64,000 bases of DNA, taken from contig NC_067312.1 in assembly GCF_020740795.1 (NCBI RefSeq), positions 65,678,905 through 65,742,904 of the forward strand. Reading direction: 5' to 3'. Below are positions 41,421 to 61,665 of this stretch, in pieces. The notes beneath the pieces were generated by a model. That model searched no databases. It worked only from the letters and a program-made list of their open reading frames with translations, and had not been told where the DNA came from. The number at the start of each line of letters is the position of its first letter. Position 1 is the first letter of the stretch. The translations under genes were made by a program, and so were the position numbers. This stretch comes from Apus apus. Taxonomy: Eukaryota; Chordata; Aves; Apodiformes; Apodidae.

Positions 41421-42854
41421 GTGAGCCGGCATTCACTGCAGAGCAATGATGTTGCCCCAGGCAAGAGGGACTGGGAAGCAGGAAAATTATTCCTACCTCA
41501 TCTTTCTACTCCCTGTGCCTGAAGACTGCTGGCCACAACAAGGGTCTGTGTCACAAAAAGGGGTCTTTCAGGTAAGGAAAGCTCTACTCATAGTGCTCTC
41601 TCACTATTCTGCACTTCCCCCTCTGATAGCCTGGTGCAGGGCATACAGGAGCTGCAAGGTGGGTGGAGGGTAGGATCTGCCAAGGCTGAGGCTGTCCTGT
41701 GCTGGCCTCCTGGTACAGAGTAGCCAGGACAGCATCAAACCCTGGCCTGCAGTGAGGACATGTCTGTCCCTTTACTCAGTCTGCACCAGCCTTTTTCATC
41801 TATACGTGAGCTAAAGCAGGAATATGGAGAGCTCAGGAGAATCCCTTCCCGAAGAAAAAAGGCAAAGTGCTTTGTCACTAGCAGAGAAATGGCAAACACC
41901 TATCTGTGTACACCAACAAGGAAACTCCTGGAACGGGGAGAATAAGGGTACAATATATTGTAAGGCTCTAAATAGCAGCTAATGGAGAGCATATAGTTAA
42001 AAACTACACAGAGGCCCTCTGTCTTTAATGCTAAAGGGTGATATCTACAGCAGCCTCCTCTGCAAATAAATGTAAAGCCCAGGTAGTCATTCTGACTGGG
42101 TAATTCCTAATCTCCCTGACCACAGAGATAGCACGGGCTTGGACACCCCCAGCCTGCTCATTCAGGAGAAGACTCTTTGCTTGGAAGGAAGCAAAGGAAG
42201 TACTCCAAAGCTGTCATCCCAGCATTTGCCAGAGGTTTCCAGGTTTCATCCTTTCACGCTTGTCGGTCCAGGGTCAATGCAATAACGTTTAGCAACAGTG
42301 ACTATTTACTGTAGCCCCTGCTATGAAGTACCAGTACCAACATGCTTTGCATTGTCAGGAAACCAGTGTTCCCAGCACCCCAGGCTCCAGCCATCCTTCT
42401 GCAGCTGCCGGTTTGCACAGCTCCTCTCACAGCCACAGCTTGCATCCACAGCACTGCAGCATTTGTCCAGTTACGTTTCCTGCCCATCGCGTAAATAAAG
42501 TGACAAGTGACTTGAGAGATGAAAGCCACGTGCTGATGGGAGGAGATAAACAGGGAAGAGACAGAAAATACGTCACAGCGCTCTACCCCTCCCCCAGCTC
42601 CTTTAGAAACAGAACAACACAAAAAGTCCCGATGCTTCAATTGCTAAATGACAAATTAACAAAGCAAAGCAAAGCAGGAGCAAAGACATCTCCCACAATC
42701 TGCACAGAAACAGCAAAATATACAATAGAAAATGTCACTAACACCCCATTCAGGCAGATGCACTTATTTTTTGTGAATGACAGGTTATTAAATGAAAACA
42801 TTTTGACCACCGGTACTTTGCTGCATGGCTGTTCCCCTAGTTGTCATTTCCACA

Positions 42855-43067
42855 CTAAGTGACCTTCTGCTTGATGCTGGGTGTTTCTGGCCTGTAGTCC
42901 TTCCTCTCCGAGACATTGCGTTTCACCTTGGCACTAACTGGAGACTCCTGATTCAATGAGGGACTCGAGTGAGATTTCTTCAGTCCTGGTGCATCGTTCT
43001 CTCCGCTGCTCAGCAGGTCCTTCACCCCTTCTTTCAGAAGGCCAACGTAAATCTCATAGCGATTTTT
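42855..43067 (-). CDS. PSD3: PSD3 last coding exon: C-terminal tail and stop
   Basis: Terminal coding exon read 43067 to 42855. The acceptor follows CTTTTCATTTCCCAG, and a TAG stop lies at 42857-42855. It adds residues 238-307: [20 protein letters not shown] (end of the helical region), then a Ser-rich tail containing [15 protein letters not shown] and [10 protein letters not shown], and the C terminus [12 protein letters not shown]. The tail is rich in basic-Ser patterns, so phosphorylation is plausible but not shown. The C-terminal end matches the PSD3 family end that I recognise, so the protein is neither truncated nor extended. The exon continues without a break into the 3' untranslated region. 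An in-frame upstream ATG exists in the preceding intron, but the splice site and the phase 0-0 match to the previous exon decide the true boundary. Confidence 0.95.
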   Translation of the reverse strand, partial: KNRYEIYVGLLKEGVKDLLSSGENDAPGLKKSHSSPSLNQESPVSAKVKRNVSERKDYRPETPSIKQKVT

Positions 43068-43174
43068 CTGGGAAATGAAAAGAAAGACCTGAATCAGTCT
43101 GAAATAAATTCTGCAGAAGCATTTGAGAGACCATCTGGGTAACTTAGCGGCTTCTGTCGGCCTGGAAAGCCAAG

Positions 43175-43224
43175 AGCCTAATATGGATGCGAACAATGGT
43201 GCCTGATATGGACATGAACAATGG
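43175..43224. repeat. Imperfect 25-bp tandem repeat
   Basis: Two units (43175-43199 and 43200-43224) share CCTRATATGGA and GAACAATGG, with about four differences; a partial third unit (TAGCTAATGG) follows. It lies about 110 bp upstream of the last PSD3 exon acceptor. Confidence 0.85.
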
Positions 43225-45313
43225 TAGCTAATGGAAATTAGACTGTATAAAAAAGGACTTCAGGCAGGCTGAGCCCGGGGTGCTGAGCAATGAGAGGCAC
43301 TCTGCTCTGCAGCACACAGATCCCAGTGGGTCTGCTGAGTGGTGGCTCGCAGAGAGTTGAAGCAAATGGTGATTCCTGAGTAACAACACCAAGCAAGAGC
43401 TTGCTGACCTTTGTCACCCAGAGTCACATTCTGTGCTCACACATATTGAGATGTTCTGTGCCCTATGCAGGCATGAAGGGAGAACAAAAACCCTGTGTCC
43501 CTCCACTCCCACCAGCAGGCCCTGGTTCCTTTGCCCACAGGGGGAGAAACCAAAGTTGGGTCCTGCTAAGCTGGGACTGCAGCAGCTTGGCCACCACTAA
43601 GCCCATAAGAGGATGTTCTGCAAGGCCAGAGCCAGTTCCCAGGATTTGTTTAATAACCTGCCCCTCACACAGCCACTGAAGACATGGTGCAGGCATTGTA
43701 ATTAAGGTGATCAGAGTGGGCTGGGGACCAGGAAAGGAAGACATAAACATCCATACTGACTGTTAATTTAGATTTCAAAGTGGCAAAACGGTTGCCAAAC
43801 TATTATGTTCCTGATAGAGGAAAAGGTATTGAAGGAAAATTATTCCAATTTTTAATCAAATAATGAAGTTGTGATAATAACTCTTATTCGAGGGCAGGAA
43901 GCCAAAAAGCTTTGAAGTCTAGAATATAAAGGGGGGGCGAAGTGAGAAGGTGACTGGGTTTCCAAAGAGTCCTATGAATAAACAAAACTTCCTCAAAGAG
44001 GAGGATCATGAAAGAATCCACCTAAAACTGAAGTAAAATGCATTTTTATCCATTCCATATCTGGAGCTCCAGATCCACAATGCAAGGACAAATACACGAA
44101 GCAGATAAGATGTGTTATTCAGTAAAAAATGAAAAGGAGAAACAGCAAGCAGAACCCTGATGATGGTGCACTGGGCTGATAAGTGATTCATCACACAATG
44201 AACGGGACACCTCTGCAAAACAAAAGTCAAGCCAGTGCTCTAGGCCTGGGATCAGCATAATATTCATCCAGGGAGAACAGGACTTAATTGCCATATGGAC
44301 TTCTGCTTTTTGTTGGTCCAGTAAACACCACCAGGCAAGACCTGTCAAACAGAATGGAAACCCAGGACCAGTTTCTGCCTTGCTTGCCTGTCAATGACTA
44401 TTTTCCCCTGGACTTTATGGTCCCAATTTCTACTGCTATTAAGCAATGTGCTTGGGAGTTTCTATTTTGATTTCAACTGCAACAAACTTCCTCTTTTAGT
44501 AATCTGACATCTGAAGCTAGGTATTAAAGCTGGTGGAATTTTTTTTCTTAAAATAATCTGGAAAATTCTGTCCAGAAACTGAAAATGCAGAAGTTAAAAC
44601 CATTCAAAAACTTTTGCAACATTATCTCTGAAGACTGAATGCCCACAATAAAGAGGAGACGAGGTACATCTGACAAATTTCTGGCTTCACCTCCCACCTG
44701 ACAGCACTCTTTAACCAAAAATTTGCTGCAATGAGCAAACATCACCTCAAGCAGACAGCTACTCCTCAGACAGCTATCAAAGAGAAAATGTTCCTTCTTG
44801 GTGTCTACAAGCAAAGATGCTAGCAAAAAGAAATGCTCCTGGTTGCATCCCTGAATGAACTGAACAACCAGGCATCTCCTGGTCCACCTCCCCTCAGAAG
44901 GAAATGCCAACTCACTTGTCTTTCAGCAGGAGCAAGAATGAACCGAATGCCAGTGGGTGAACAAAAGCCACTACAAGGACCTACAGAAAAGGAATCTGGC
45001 TTCTTCTTAATGAGACTATTACTGAGACTGTGCTGCTTTCTTTGGGACTTGGAGTGTGCTTCTGGAGATGTATCAGCATGGCCCTTTGTACACAGATACA
45101 AGGTCTGATCTCCAGGCTCAGCCTGAAGGAGCCAAGTGCAAAATTCTGCCTCACCTGCCTCTTGCCCTTTTGTTTTGACCCCATGCAGCAAAGTCCATCA
45201 CCAGCTCCTGAGCCTGACTGACCCTGACAGAACTTTGTTCTGAAGAGAAGGTGAGGAAACTCCAACACTGGGGGAAAGTCTCCAGTTTCCATTCAGTATT
45301 TTCATATAACTGA

Positions 45314-45314
<1 letters not shown>

Positions 45315-45395
<81 letters not shown>
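45315..45395. repeat. (ATT)27 microsatellite
   Basis: Eighty-one bases of pure ATT without a single interruption, in the last PSD3 intron. On the transcribed strand it reads (AAT)27. Purity and length predict high length polymorphism. Confidence 0.98.
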
Positions 45396-45949
45396 TTCTG
45401 TTTACTGCCTATATAGTTCAACATGGCCTACAAAATCTGTGCCCATTGTGAAGGTAACACAGCATTACACAGCACCTTGAATCACTGTCTCTCACATACT
45501 ACTGAAGCTGGTGCCAACACCTGCCTGCCTAGGCAGGAATTCCTGTAGTGCTGATCACATAGCTGAACCACACAGTTCAGCTGCTGTTCAAGGCTCTCAT
45601 TAGAGAAGATGACATCTTGTTTCCTGGGCTGCACTGGTTCTGCTTCAGGCTGAGGTACTTGACTAATATTTCGCTAAAGACGTGCATGATAAAATTGACG
45701 GAAAACAGAAAAAACCCACTACGGTCTCCCTCTCCATCAGTCTTTCTAATATCAACTAGATACTCAACTAAAACTCCAGCCGATGTTTCATCCCATCTCA
45801 TCATACTGCTAGAAGTGACAGAAAATAAACTTTGTGTCACAGACCCAAAGCCAAGAAAATCTTTACTTTCCCAAGCTGCACAAGACCCCTACAGAACTCA
45901 AGTCTGTGGCTTGCTCTGTACATCCTGTATTCAAAACTGATGTTGTGCT

Positions 45950-47515
45950 GTTGATCATAACCCCTTGATCTCAATTGCTTAGCCTGTTTGAAAACCACCT
46001 ATTGACTTCCTAGTCCACACTTTATCAGCTTGTCTATGAGAATGTTAGAGGACACAAAGTCAAAATCCTTGTTCAAGTCAAAACCAAACAACATCCACTG
46101 CTCTCCCCTCATCCATCACACCAGACATTGCACAGGCTATCATGTTGGTCAGGTGTGATTTCTTCTTCACAAAGCCATGCTGATTACTCACAATCACCTT
46201 ATATTTAATGTATTTGGAAGTGATTTCCAGGAGTATTTGCTCTGTCACCTTCCCACGGAGAGAGAAGCAAGTGACCAGCCTGTAGTACCCTAGACCTTCC
46301 TCCTTGCCTTTCCTGAAGAGAAGAATGACATTTGCTTTCCTTTAGTCCTCAGGGACCTCCTCTGATCACCATGACCTTTCAACAGTAATAAAGAGTGGTC
46401 TTGCAGTGATATTATCCAGCTCCCTCAGCACTCATTAGTGCATCCCATCAGAACCCACAGACTTGCATATGTCCAGTTTAAATATTCCCTGACTTTATCA
46501 TCTTTCATCCCAGGGCATGTCTCCTTTGCTCCAGATTTTCTCACTGGGCTTGTGTTTTTGTGACTGTTGAAGGTTGGATTTACCAGAAGAGACCCAAACA
46601 AAAAAGACACTGAGTGCCTTGGCCTTTTCCATCTTTTCCTCAGCTGTTCTGCTGGTAACATACCCATAGAAACCTTTCTTCTTGACCTTTACATCTTTTG
46701 TCAGATTCAACTCCACACGGGCTTTGGCTTTCCTAAACATGATGCTACATGCTTGGACAGTGTAACCTGCCACTGCCTCCACTTCCTGAACTCTTTCTTT
46801 TTATGGTAGAGTTTGACCAGAAGCATCTTGTTGATCCATTAAGGCCCTCAGCCACCTTTGCTCGGTTTCTTGCGTGTCAGGGTGAACAATTTCTGACCTT
46901 AAAGGACATGGTCCTTGAAGAGTTACCAACTCTCCCAAAGCCCCCTTCCTCCCAACGCCATATCTAATGGGATTCTTCCAAGCAGTTCCCCAAATAGGCC
47001 AAAGCCAGTTCTCCTGAAGCCCTGTGTTGTGATTCTCTTTTCAGGATCATGAAGTCCAATGTCTCATGGTCACTGCTGCCACGGTTGCCCTGACACTCAT
47101 ACCCCCATCCAGTTCTTCCTGGTTTATAAGCCATTCCTGGTCTGCTCCTCTGTCATCTGTGTTAGGAAGTTGTGGTCAATGCACTTCAGAAGTATTCTGA
47201 ATTGCCTCTGCCCTGCTGTTCTGTCTCTCCTTCAAATACAAGGGGTTTCAAGTTCCTCATAAGGACTAGGGTGTGCAAATACAAGTTTTCTTCCAGTTTT
47301 TTTTTAAAAGGACTAGCAGAAAGCCACCACAGCAATACCCATCTTGGTGTGCCTTCTAATCCTGACCCACAAGGTCTCAGCTGGCTCATTACCCTTCCTT
47401 AGGCAAAGTTTCATGTGTGCCTGTTACTGACTCATATAAAGGGTGAGTCCTCCTCCCTGCCATCCCTGTCTTTTAGAGGAGTATTTCCTTCAGAGCATAC
47501 CAATAGAAGACAATT
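45950..47515 (-). mobile_element. CR1 LINE fragment, endonuclease to mid reverse transcriptase, inverted
   Basis: Read on the minus strand this is CR1 ORF2. The right part (about 47515-46960) matches the endonuclease region. The segment near 46720-46640 translates to FRKAKARVELNLTKDVK then KKGFYGYVTSRT, the CR1 connector after the endonuclease. The left part (46500-45960) corresponds to the first RT blocks (DKVREYLNWTYAS, then SDGMH-type and LIDKL-type motifs in shifted frames). There are stops and frameshifts, and the 3' third of ORF2 is absent, so it is dead. Boundaries are approximate. It lies in the last PSD3 intron and directly abuts a + strand CR1 3' end. Confidence 0.8.
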
Positions 47516-47524
47516 ATCCCGATA

Positions 47525-48104
47525 CACATTACCGCAAAATGCAATCTAGGGAGGCTCTCCTCCCCTTCTACTCTGCCCTGGTGAGACCACACCTGGAATA
47601 TTGTATCCAGTTTTCAGCTTCCCAGTTCAAGAGAGACAGAGATCTACTGCAGAGAGTCCAATGGAGAGCAAAAAGAATGATTACGGGACTTTTAACATCT
47701 CTCCTGTGAAGAAAGGCTGAGAGAACGGGGGCTGTTTAGCCTTAAGAAGAGAAGGCTGAGACGGGGTCTTATTCATGTCTATAAATATCTGAGGGGTGGG
47801 TGTCAAGAGGAAGGGGCCAGTCTCTTTTCAGTGGTGCCCTGTGATAGAACAAGGGGAAACAGCACCAAATTACAGCACAGGAAACTCCACCTCAACATGA
47901 GGAGAAACTTTACTGTGAGGGTGACAGAGCACTGGAACAGGCTGCCCAGAGAGGCGGTGGAGTCTACTTCTCTGGAGACTTTCAAGACCCATATGCATTT
48001 CTGTGTGACCTGCCCTAGATGGTCCTGCTCTGACAGGAGGGTTGGACTAGATGATCTCTGGAGGTCACTTCCAACCCCTAACATTCTGTGATGCTATGAT
48101 TTTG
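47525..48104 (+). mobile_element. CR1 LINE 3' end (ORF2 C-terminus and tail)
   Basis: The + strand translates to LPFYSALVRPHLEYCIQFSA near 47560-47620. After a small indel it gives RGNSTKLQHRKLHLNMRRNF and VRVTEHWNRLPREAVESTSL, the conserved C-terminal end of CR1 ORF2. The 3' tail has the usual avian form (GGTTGGACTAGATGATCTCT, ACTTCCAACCCCTAA) and ends ATTCTGTGATGCTATGATTT. The 5' side is truncated. The element is fairly well preserved but lacks the upstream RT and endonuclease in this orientation. Confidence 0.92.
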
Positions 48105-48200
48105 TAAAGACACTAGGCAACACATAGTCTTACAACAGCTTTCCTGCCTGAAAGCCTCTTTATCTCTTCAAATAGATAGACCTGGGAAGAACAAAGGGTT

Positions 48201-48290
48201 ACATTTTTATTCTCCATTTTACAGATGAGAAGCTCAATTCATGGCTATGGTCACAGGAAATCCTCTTCAGCAAAAGGAGCCCCATCCCAG
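48201..48290 (-). mobile_element. Possible MIR-like relic
   Basis: TTATTCTCCATTTTACAGAT GAGAAGCTC followed by ATGGTCACAGG resembles the reverse complement of the MIR core (CCATTTTACAGATGAGGAAA, AAGGTCACACAG). It lies between the CR1 3' end and the coiled-coil exon of PSD3. Weak evidence because of its short length. Confidence 0.4.
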
Positions 48291-48432
48291 CTTCTGGAAT
48301 TGCTGTGACATATCTAACAAGAACATACTCCTTGGTGAAGTAAGGTGAAAAACGCAGAACTTCAGGACTGTACCTGAAGACCAGCTGCCCCATCCACACC
48401 CAAACTGAAATCATAACGTGTCCCATACATAC

Positions 48433-48576
48433 CTCAAACTCCAGATAGTGGTCCTTCAGTTTGTAATCATCTACTTCCTTGCCTTTGAGCTTCTTGTCAG
48501 GAGGATAGGAGCGATGTTCAGCAAGCTCAGTAGAGATCTGCTTCAGCTTAGCTTCATGGGACTTTAGCTGTTCATC
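48433..48576 (-). CDS. PSD3: PSD3 coding exon: C-terminal coiled-coil segment
   Basis: A 144-nt, phase 0-0 exon of 48 codons (residues 190-237), read 48576 to 48433. The acceptor is TTTCTGAAG, a slightly unusual AAG acceptor, and the donor is GTATGT from 48432. It begins DEQLKSHEAKLKQISTELAE, a charged heptad-like stretch predicted to form a helix or coiled coil. HRSYPPDKKLKGKEVDDYKL and KDHYLEFE follow. In EFA6 proteins the region after the PH domain is reported to take part in actin rearrangement and membrane-ruffle effects; applying that here is inference. Because exon length is a multiple of three and both ends are phase 0, skipping this exon would keep the frame. A CR1 insertion ends about 330 bp downstream of its donor, inside the next intron. 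Confidence 0.95.
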
Positions 48577-59083
<10,507 letters not shown>

Positions 59084-59681
59084 CTAGGCAACAGGAGAGC
59101 TACATCAGTTCTGTGTTAAACCTTCTTTGTACTCTCCTTTTCAAAGGACAAGGCAACTCAGCATAGTGCCTGCACGTACCTGCTGTGCAAGAGAGTAATA
59201 AAACAACCCTGACAACAGCCCTGGACTGGATCAGAAGGGAACTGCAGCAATGCAGAAAGCAGGCCAAAGAGATCCAGTCTTTGTGCTCTTGCAGGTAGAT
59301 GGACACTGACCCTACAAAGCTGGCTCTGAGCTCTACACCATGGCAGAGTTTTCAGAAGGGAACACTCTTTGTCCATGTCACAGCAGGCTGGCAGGCACTG
59401 CTTAGGACCAGTGGAGCACTGCTCAGAAAGCAGTGCCTCTCAAAAGCATCCTTTCCCTTGGCTGCTGCTGCACACCCAATTTGGCACTGAGTAGTCAGAT
59501 GGCTTCTTGGTCCCTTCCCCTATTCCTGCAGATGCAGGGAAGCTGAAGAAGAGAAAGGAGAGGGGAGCCAAATTCTAAATAAAGAAAAAAATCAGCCCTC
59601 AAGAAGCAGTTAGACACTGCAGAGCATAACAAAGACAACATACCCAGCCCACAAATTCCTAGAAACAAGCAATGGAGAAAA

Positions 59682-59695
59682 AAAAAAGATAAAAA

Positions 59696-59729
<34 letters not shown>

Positions 59730-59772
59730 AAAAAGAAAAAAAAAAAAATTAAAAAAAAAAGGAAAAAAGAGA
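59682..59772. repeat. A-rich tract, about 90 bp
   Basis: Nearly pure A broken by a few G and T, with one uninterrupted run of about 29 A near 59699-59727. In the sense of PSD3 it is a poly-T intronic tract. It could be expanded simple sequence or the tail of a retroposed copy; no retroposed body is recognisable to its left. Confidence 0.9.
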
Positions 59773-59839
59773 GGGGAATTAAGCATGAAGTTTCCAGTTT
59801 GATATTCAGCTACAACAGAGAGAGAAGGCACAGACTGTA

Positions 59840-60150
59840 CAGTCCCAGTGCCAGAGATCAGAAGCCTGCATTGAAGCTCATTCACTGAGCATGCATCACT
59901 GACCAGCATCCACTTGCCTCTACATTGAAATTAATAACCCATGCACAACTAAAGCATCACCCTCAGAAAGGCATCCCATTCTGATCTGAAGGCAGCAAGT
60001 GATGGTGAAGAGGCTATTCGTGCCTTGCTCCAGAGGTTAATCATTCTCATCTCAAACAATGGACCTTCTTTCTAATTGGCATTTGTTCATTTCAGCTTCT
60101 AGTCATTGGCCCCTGTTACGTCCTCTCCCCTAGTCTGCCTATGTGCTTTA
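59840..60150 (-). mobile_element. Old CR1-like LINE 3' end, second copy
   Basis: The minus strand reads GACTAGAAGCTGAAATGAAC, then GATGAGAATGATTAACCTCT, CCATCACTTGCTGCCTTCAG, GGATGCCTTTCTGAGGGTGA and TGCTTTAGTTGTGCATGGGT. This follows the same order as the copy at 52260-52720 and the old amniote CR1 3' pattern. It is badly decayed and the left limit is vague. Confidence 0.5.
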
Positions 60151-61471
60151 GCACTCAATACTCTTTTACTGAGAAAATACATATAGCAGGCTAGCACACC
60201 ACTTCATTAGCAATCTCATACAACCTGATCTCTGCTCTGCAACAGTTCCACTAAGAAATTGAAAATGAAAAGGTCTAACTAACTTTTAAAAGATGAGGTT
60301 TACTTTACTTGCAACTGGAAAGTCAGAATGTAACTTTTTAAAATGACAACGTTCAGTGTGCTGAATAATGAGCAATTCAGATTACTTATAATTAAAGAAA
60401 TAACTTACTAAAGGCAACTAGATACAATAATTTATTAAGGTTAAATAAGCAGAAGTTTAATAGAGAGGAATCTATTCAGAGAATCCAGCCATCACAAAGA
60501 ATGAGGTCAGTTTGATTTCGACATCTGTTTGGATTTTTTACTGAGCTGTCAGCCTCCAGCTTGAAAACACCAACCTCCAATTGTACCTTCTAAAATATAC
60601 TAACAAGACATGTGAATACCAAAGAGCTTAGCTCAGCTATGGGACACCCATCACAATGTTAGACTTTGCCTTCAGGATTAAACCCAACAGCATGAACCAT
60701 GGGTAGGTGATCATCAACAATGATCATGGAAAATACAGATGCTCTGAGTAGACTCTGCTGCTTCCAAGAACATCAATAGAAAACAAACAAATGAAAATGT
60801 CCAAGCAGCCAAACATACACAGGTGAATAAGAAGCCTTCAATAATTAGTGTACCACAAATGGAAGTAGGACAAGAAGTAGTGAGGATAATTATAGTAAGA
60901 GAGACAGCAGGATTATTACAAATAAGGGGCAGGGAGGAACCGCATGGCATAAATCTGGCTATTAGGAAAATCTGCTGAACTTCATTGTGTATGTGACCCA
61001 AGACTGGGAAAGTATGACAGGGAACGGTTACAGCATCTTCCAGGTAGAGATAAAGAACAGCCTTTCTTTAAAGACAGATGCAGAGGGGAGGGGAGATTTG
61101 AAACAACCTGGTGTCACATAAAGGAGAATTACCGAACTACTACACAACAGCTACTGTAATTCACTTGAAATTGTTCTCTCTTCTGTAAACCATGAGATTC
61201 ATTTTCTCTTAGCAGAAAAGATTCACATTGCTTTGCTGTATCCCATTACTCAGTATGCTCATGCATTAGAGCTGTTGCAAATGGGACTGAACGTTGTAAA
61301 TCCTAGCCTAATAGTGCAAGTGTGATAATCCAATTGCTGTGTTGTTTGTTATTGCTGCAGTTTCCCCTAATGAAGCAGCACTATTTGCCTTGAGAATCAC
61401 ATGGGCTCATTGTAAGTAGTGTTGTGCAGAGATAACAAGAAAATGAGATGTTAAGAGTGAAAAATACTCAC

Positions 61472-61665
61472 TTTTTTTTCCGTCCATATCTGCATGGCTT
61501 TTCCGAGCCAGAAATCCAGTTTTATACACAGCAGCATTGGGGTCATGAGGGATGTCCAGGAACGGGTTATTTGAGTTGCCAATTCGACTGACAGCCTTCG
61601 TCTGGCTCCCATTATCCTTTTCATCTGTACTGTCTGAGTGAGACTTTTTTTTCTCTTCATCATCC
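61472..61665 (-). CDS. PSD3: PSD3 coding exon: acidic linker and start of PH domain
   Basis: First of six PSD3 exons in the window, read 61665 to 61472. The acceptor is AG at 61667-61666, after a T-rich tract, and the donor GTGAGT starts at 61471. The exon begins with the last base of a split codon (phase 2), holds 64 whole codons (residues 1-64 in my numbering) and ends with the first base of a Thr codon. Residues 1-30 form an acidic, Ser/Lys-rich linker ([12 protein letters not shown]) that follows the Sec7 domain in this family. [19 protein letters not shown] then opens the PH domain, with strand beta-1 at YKTGFLARK and MDGKK in the beta1-beta2 loop. PSD3 is a guanine-nucleotide exchange factor for ARF6 at the plasma membrane; this exon has no catalytic part. 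The choice of PSD3 over its paralogues PSD, PSD2 and PSD4 rests on the whole C-terminal sequence as I remember the family. Confidence 0.93.

Larger units (their letters stand above)
33340..42854 (-). other. PSD3: Candidate PSD3 3' untranslated region
   Basis: Non-coding sequence directly after the PSD3 stop codon, on the transcribed strand. No other gene and no convincing splice acceptor was recognised in it. The first strong poly(A) signal with a good downstream GT-rich element is at 33367-33362, which would make the 3'UTR about 9.5 kb. Weaker minus-strand hexamers (AATAAA at 37390-37385; ATTAAA near 42020 and 39670) could give shorter forms. The interval holds a CR1 tail (40631-40772), a MIR-like relic (41315-41420) and a (CA)n run (39065-39083). 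Its last 400 bp (33350-33750) are clearly more AT-rich than what lies to the left. The extent is inferred, and the true end could be much closer to the stop. Confidence 0.45.
43068..48432 (-). other. PSD3: PSD3 last intron (5.4 kb)
   Basis: Complete GT-AG intron between the coiled-coil exon and the last exon. It contains, in + coordinates, a 25-bp imperfect tandem repeat (43175-43224), the (ATT)27 microsatellite (45315-45395), the inverted CR1 pair (45950-48104) and a MIR-like relic (48201-48290). No further exon was recognised; remaining sequence is unique and without notable structure. Confidence 0.9.

Noticed and set aside
42323..42862. 179-codon plus-strand frame antisense to the PSD3 stop region
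   Set aside because: No recognisable domain or signal peptide; composition (Ser, His, Thr, Gln) looks random, and it only touches the last bases of the PSD3 exon on the other strand.
46498..46782. 94-codon minus-strand frame
   Set aside because: Not a host gene: it is the connector and RT start of a dead CR1 ORF2.
47443..48091. Two plus-strand frames of 88 and 86 codons
   Set aside because: Both are the C-terminal part of CR1 ORF2, split by an indel; not host coding sequence.
59610..59909. 99-codon minus-strand frame with long Phe run
   Set aside because: Translation of the A-rich tract in reverse; a low-complexity artefact.
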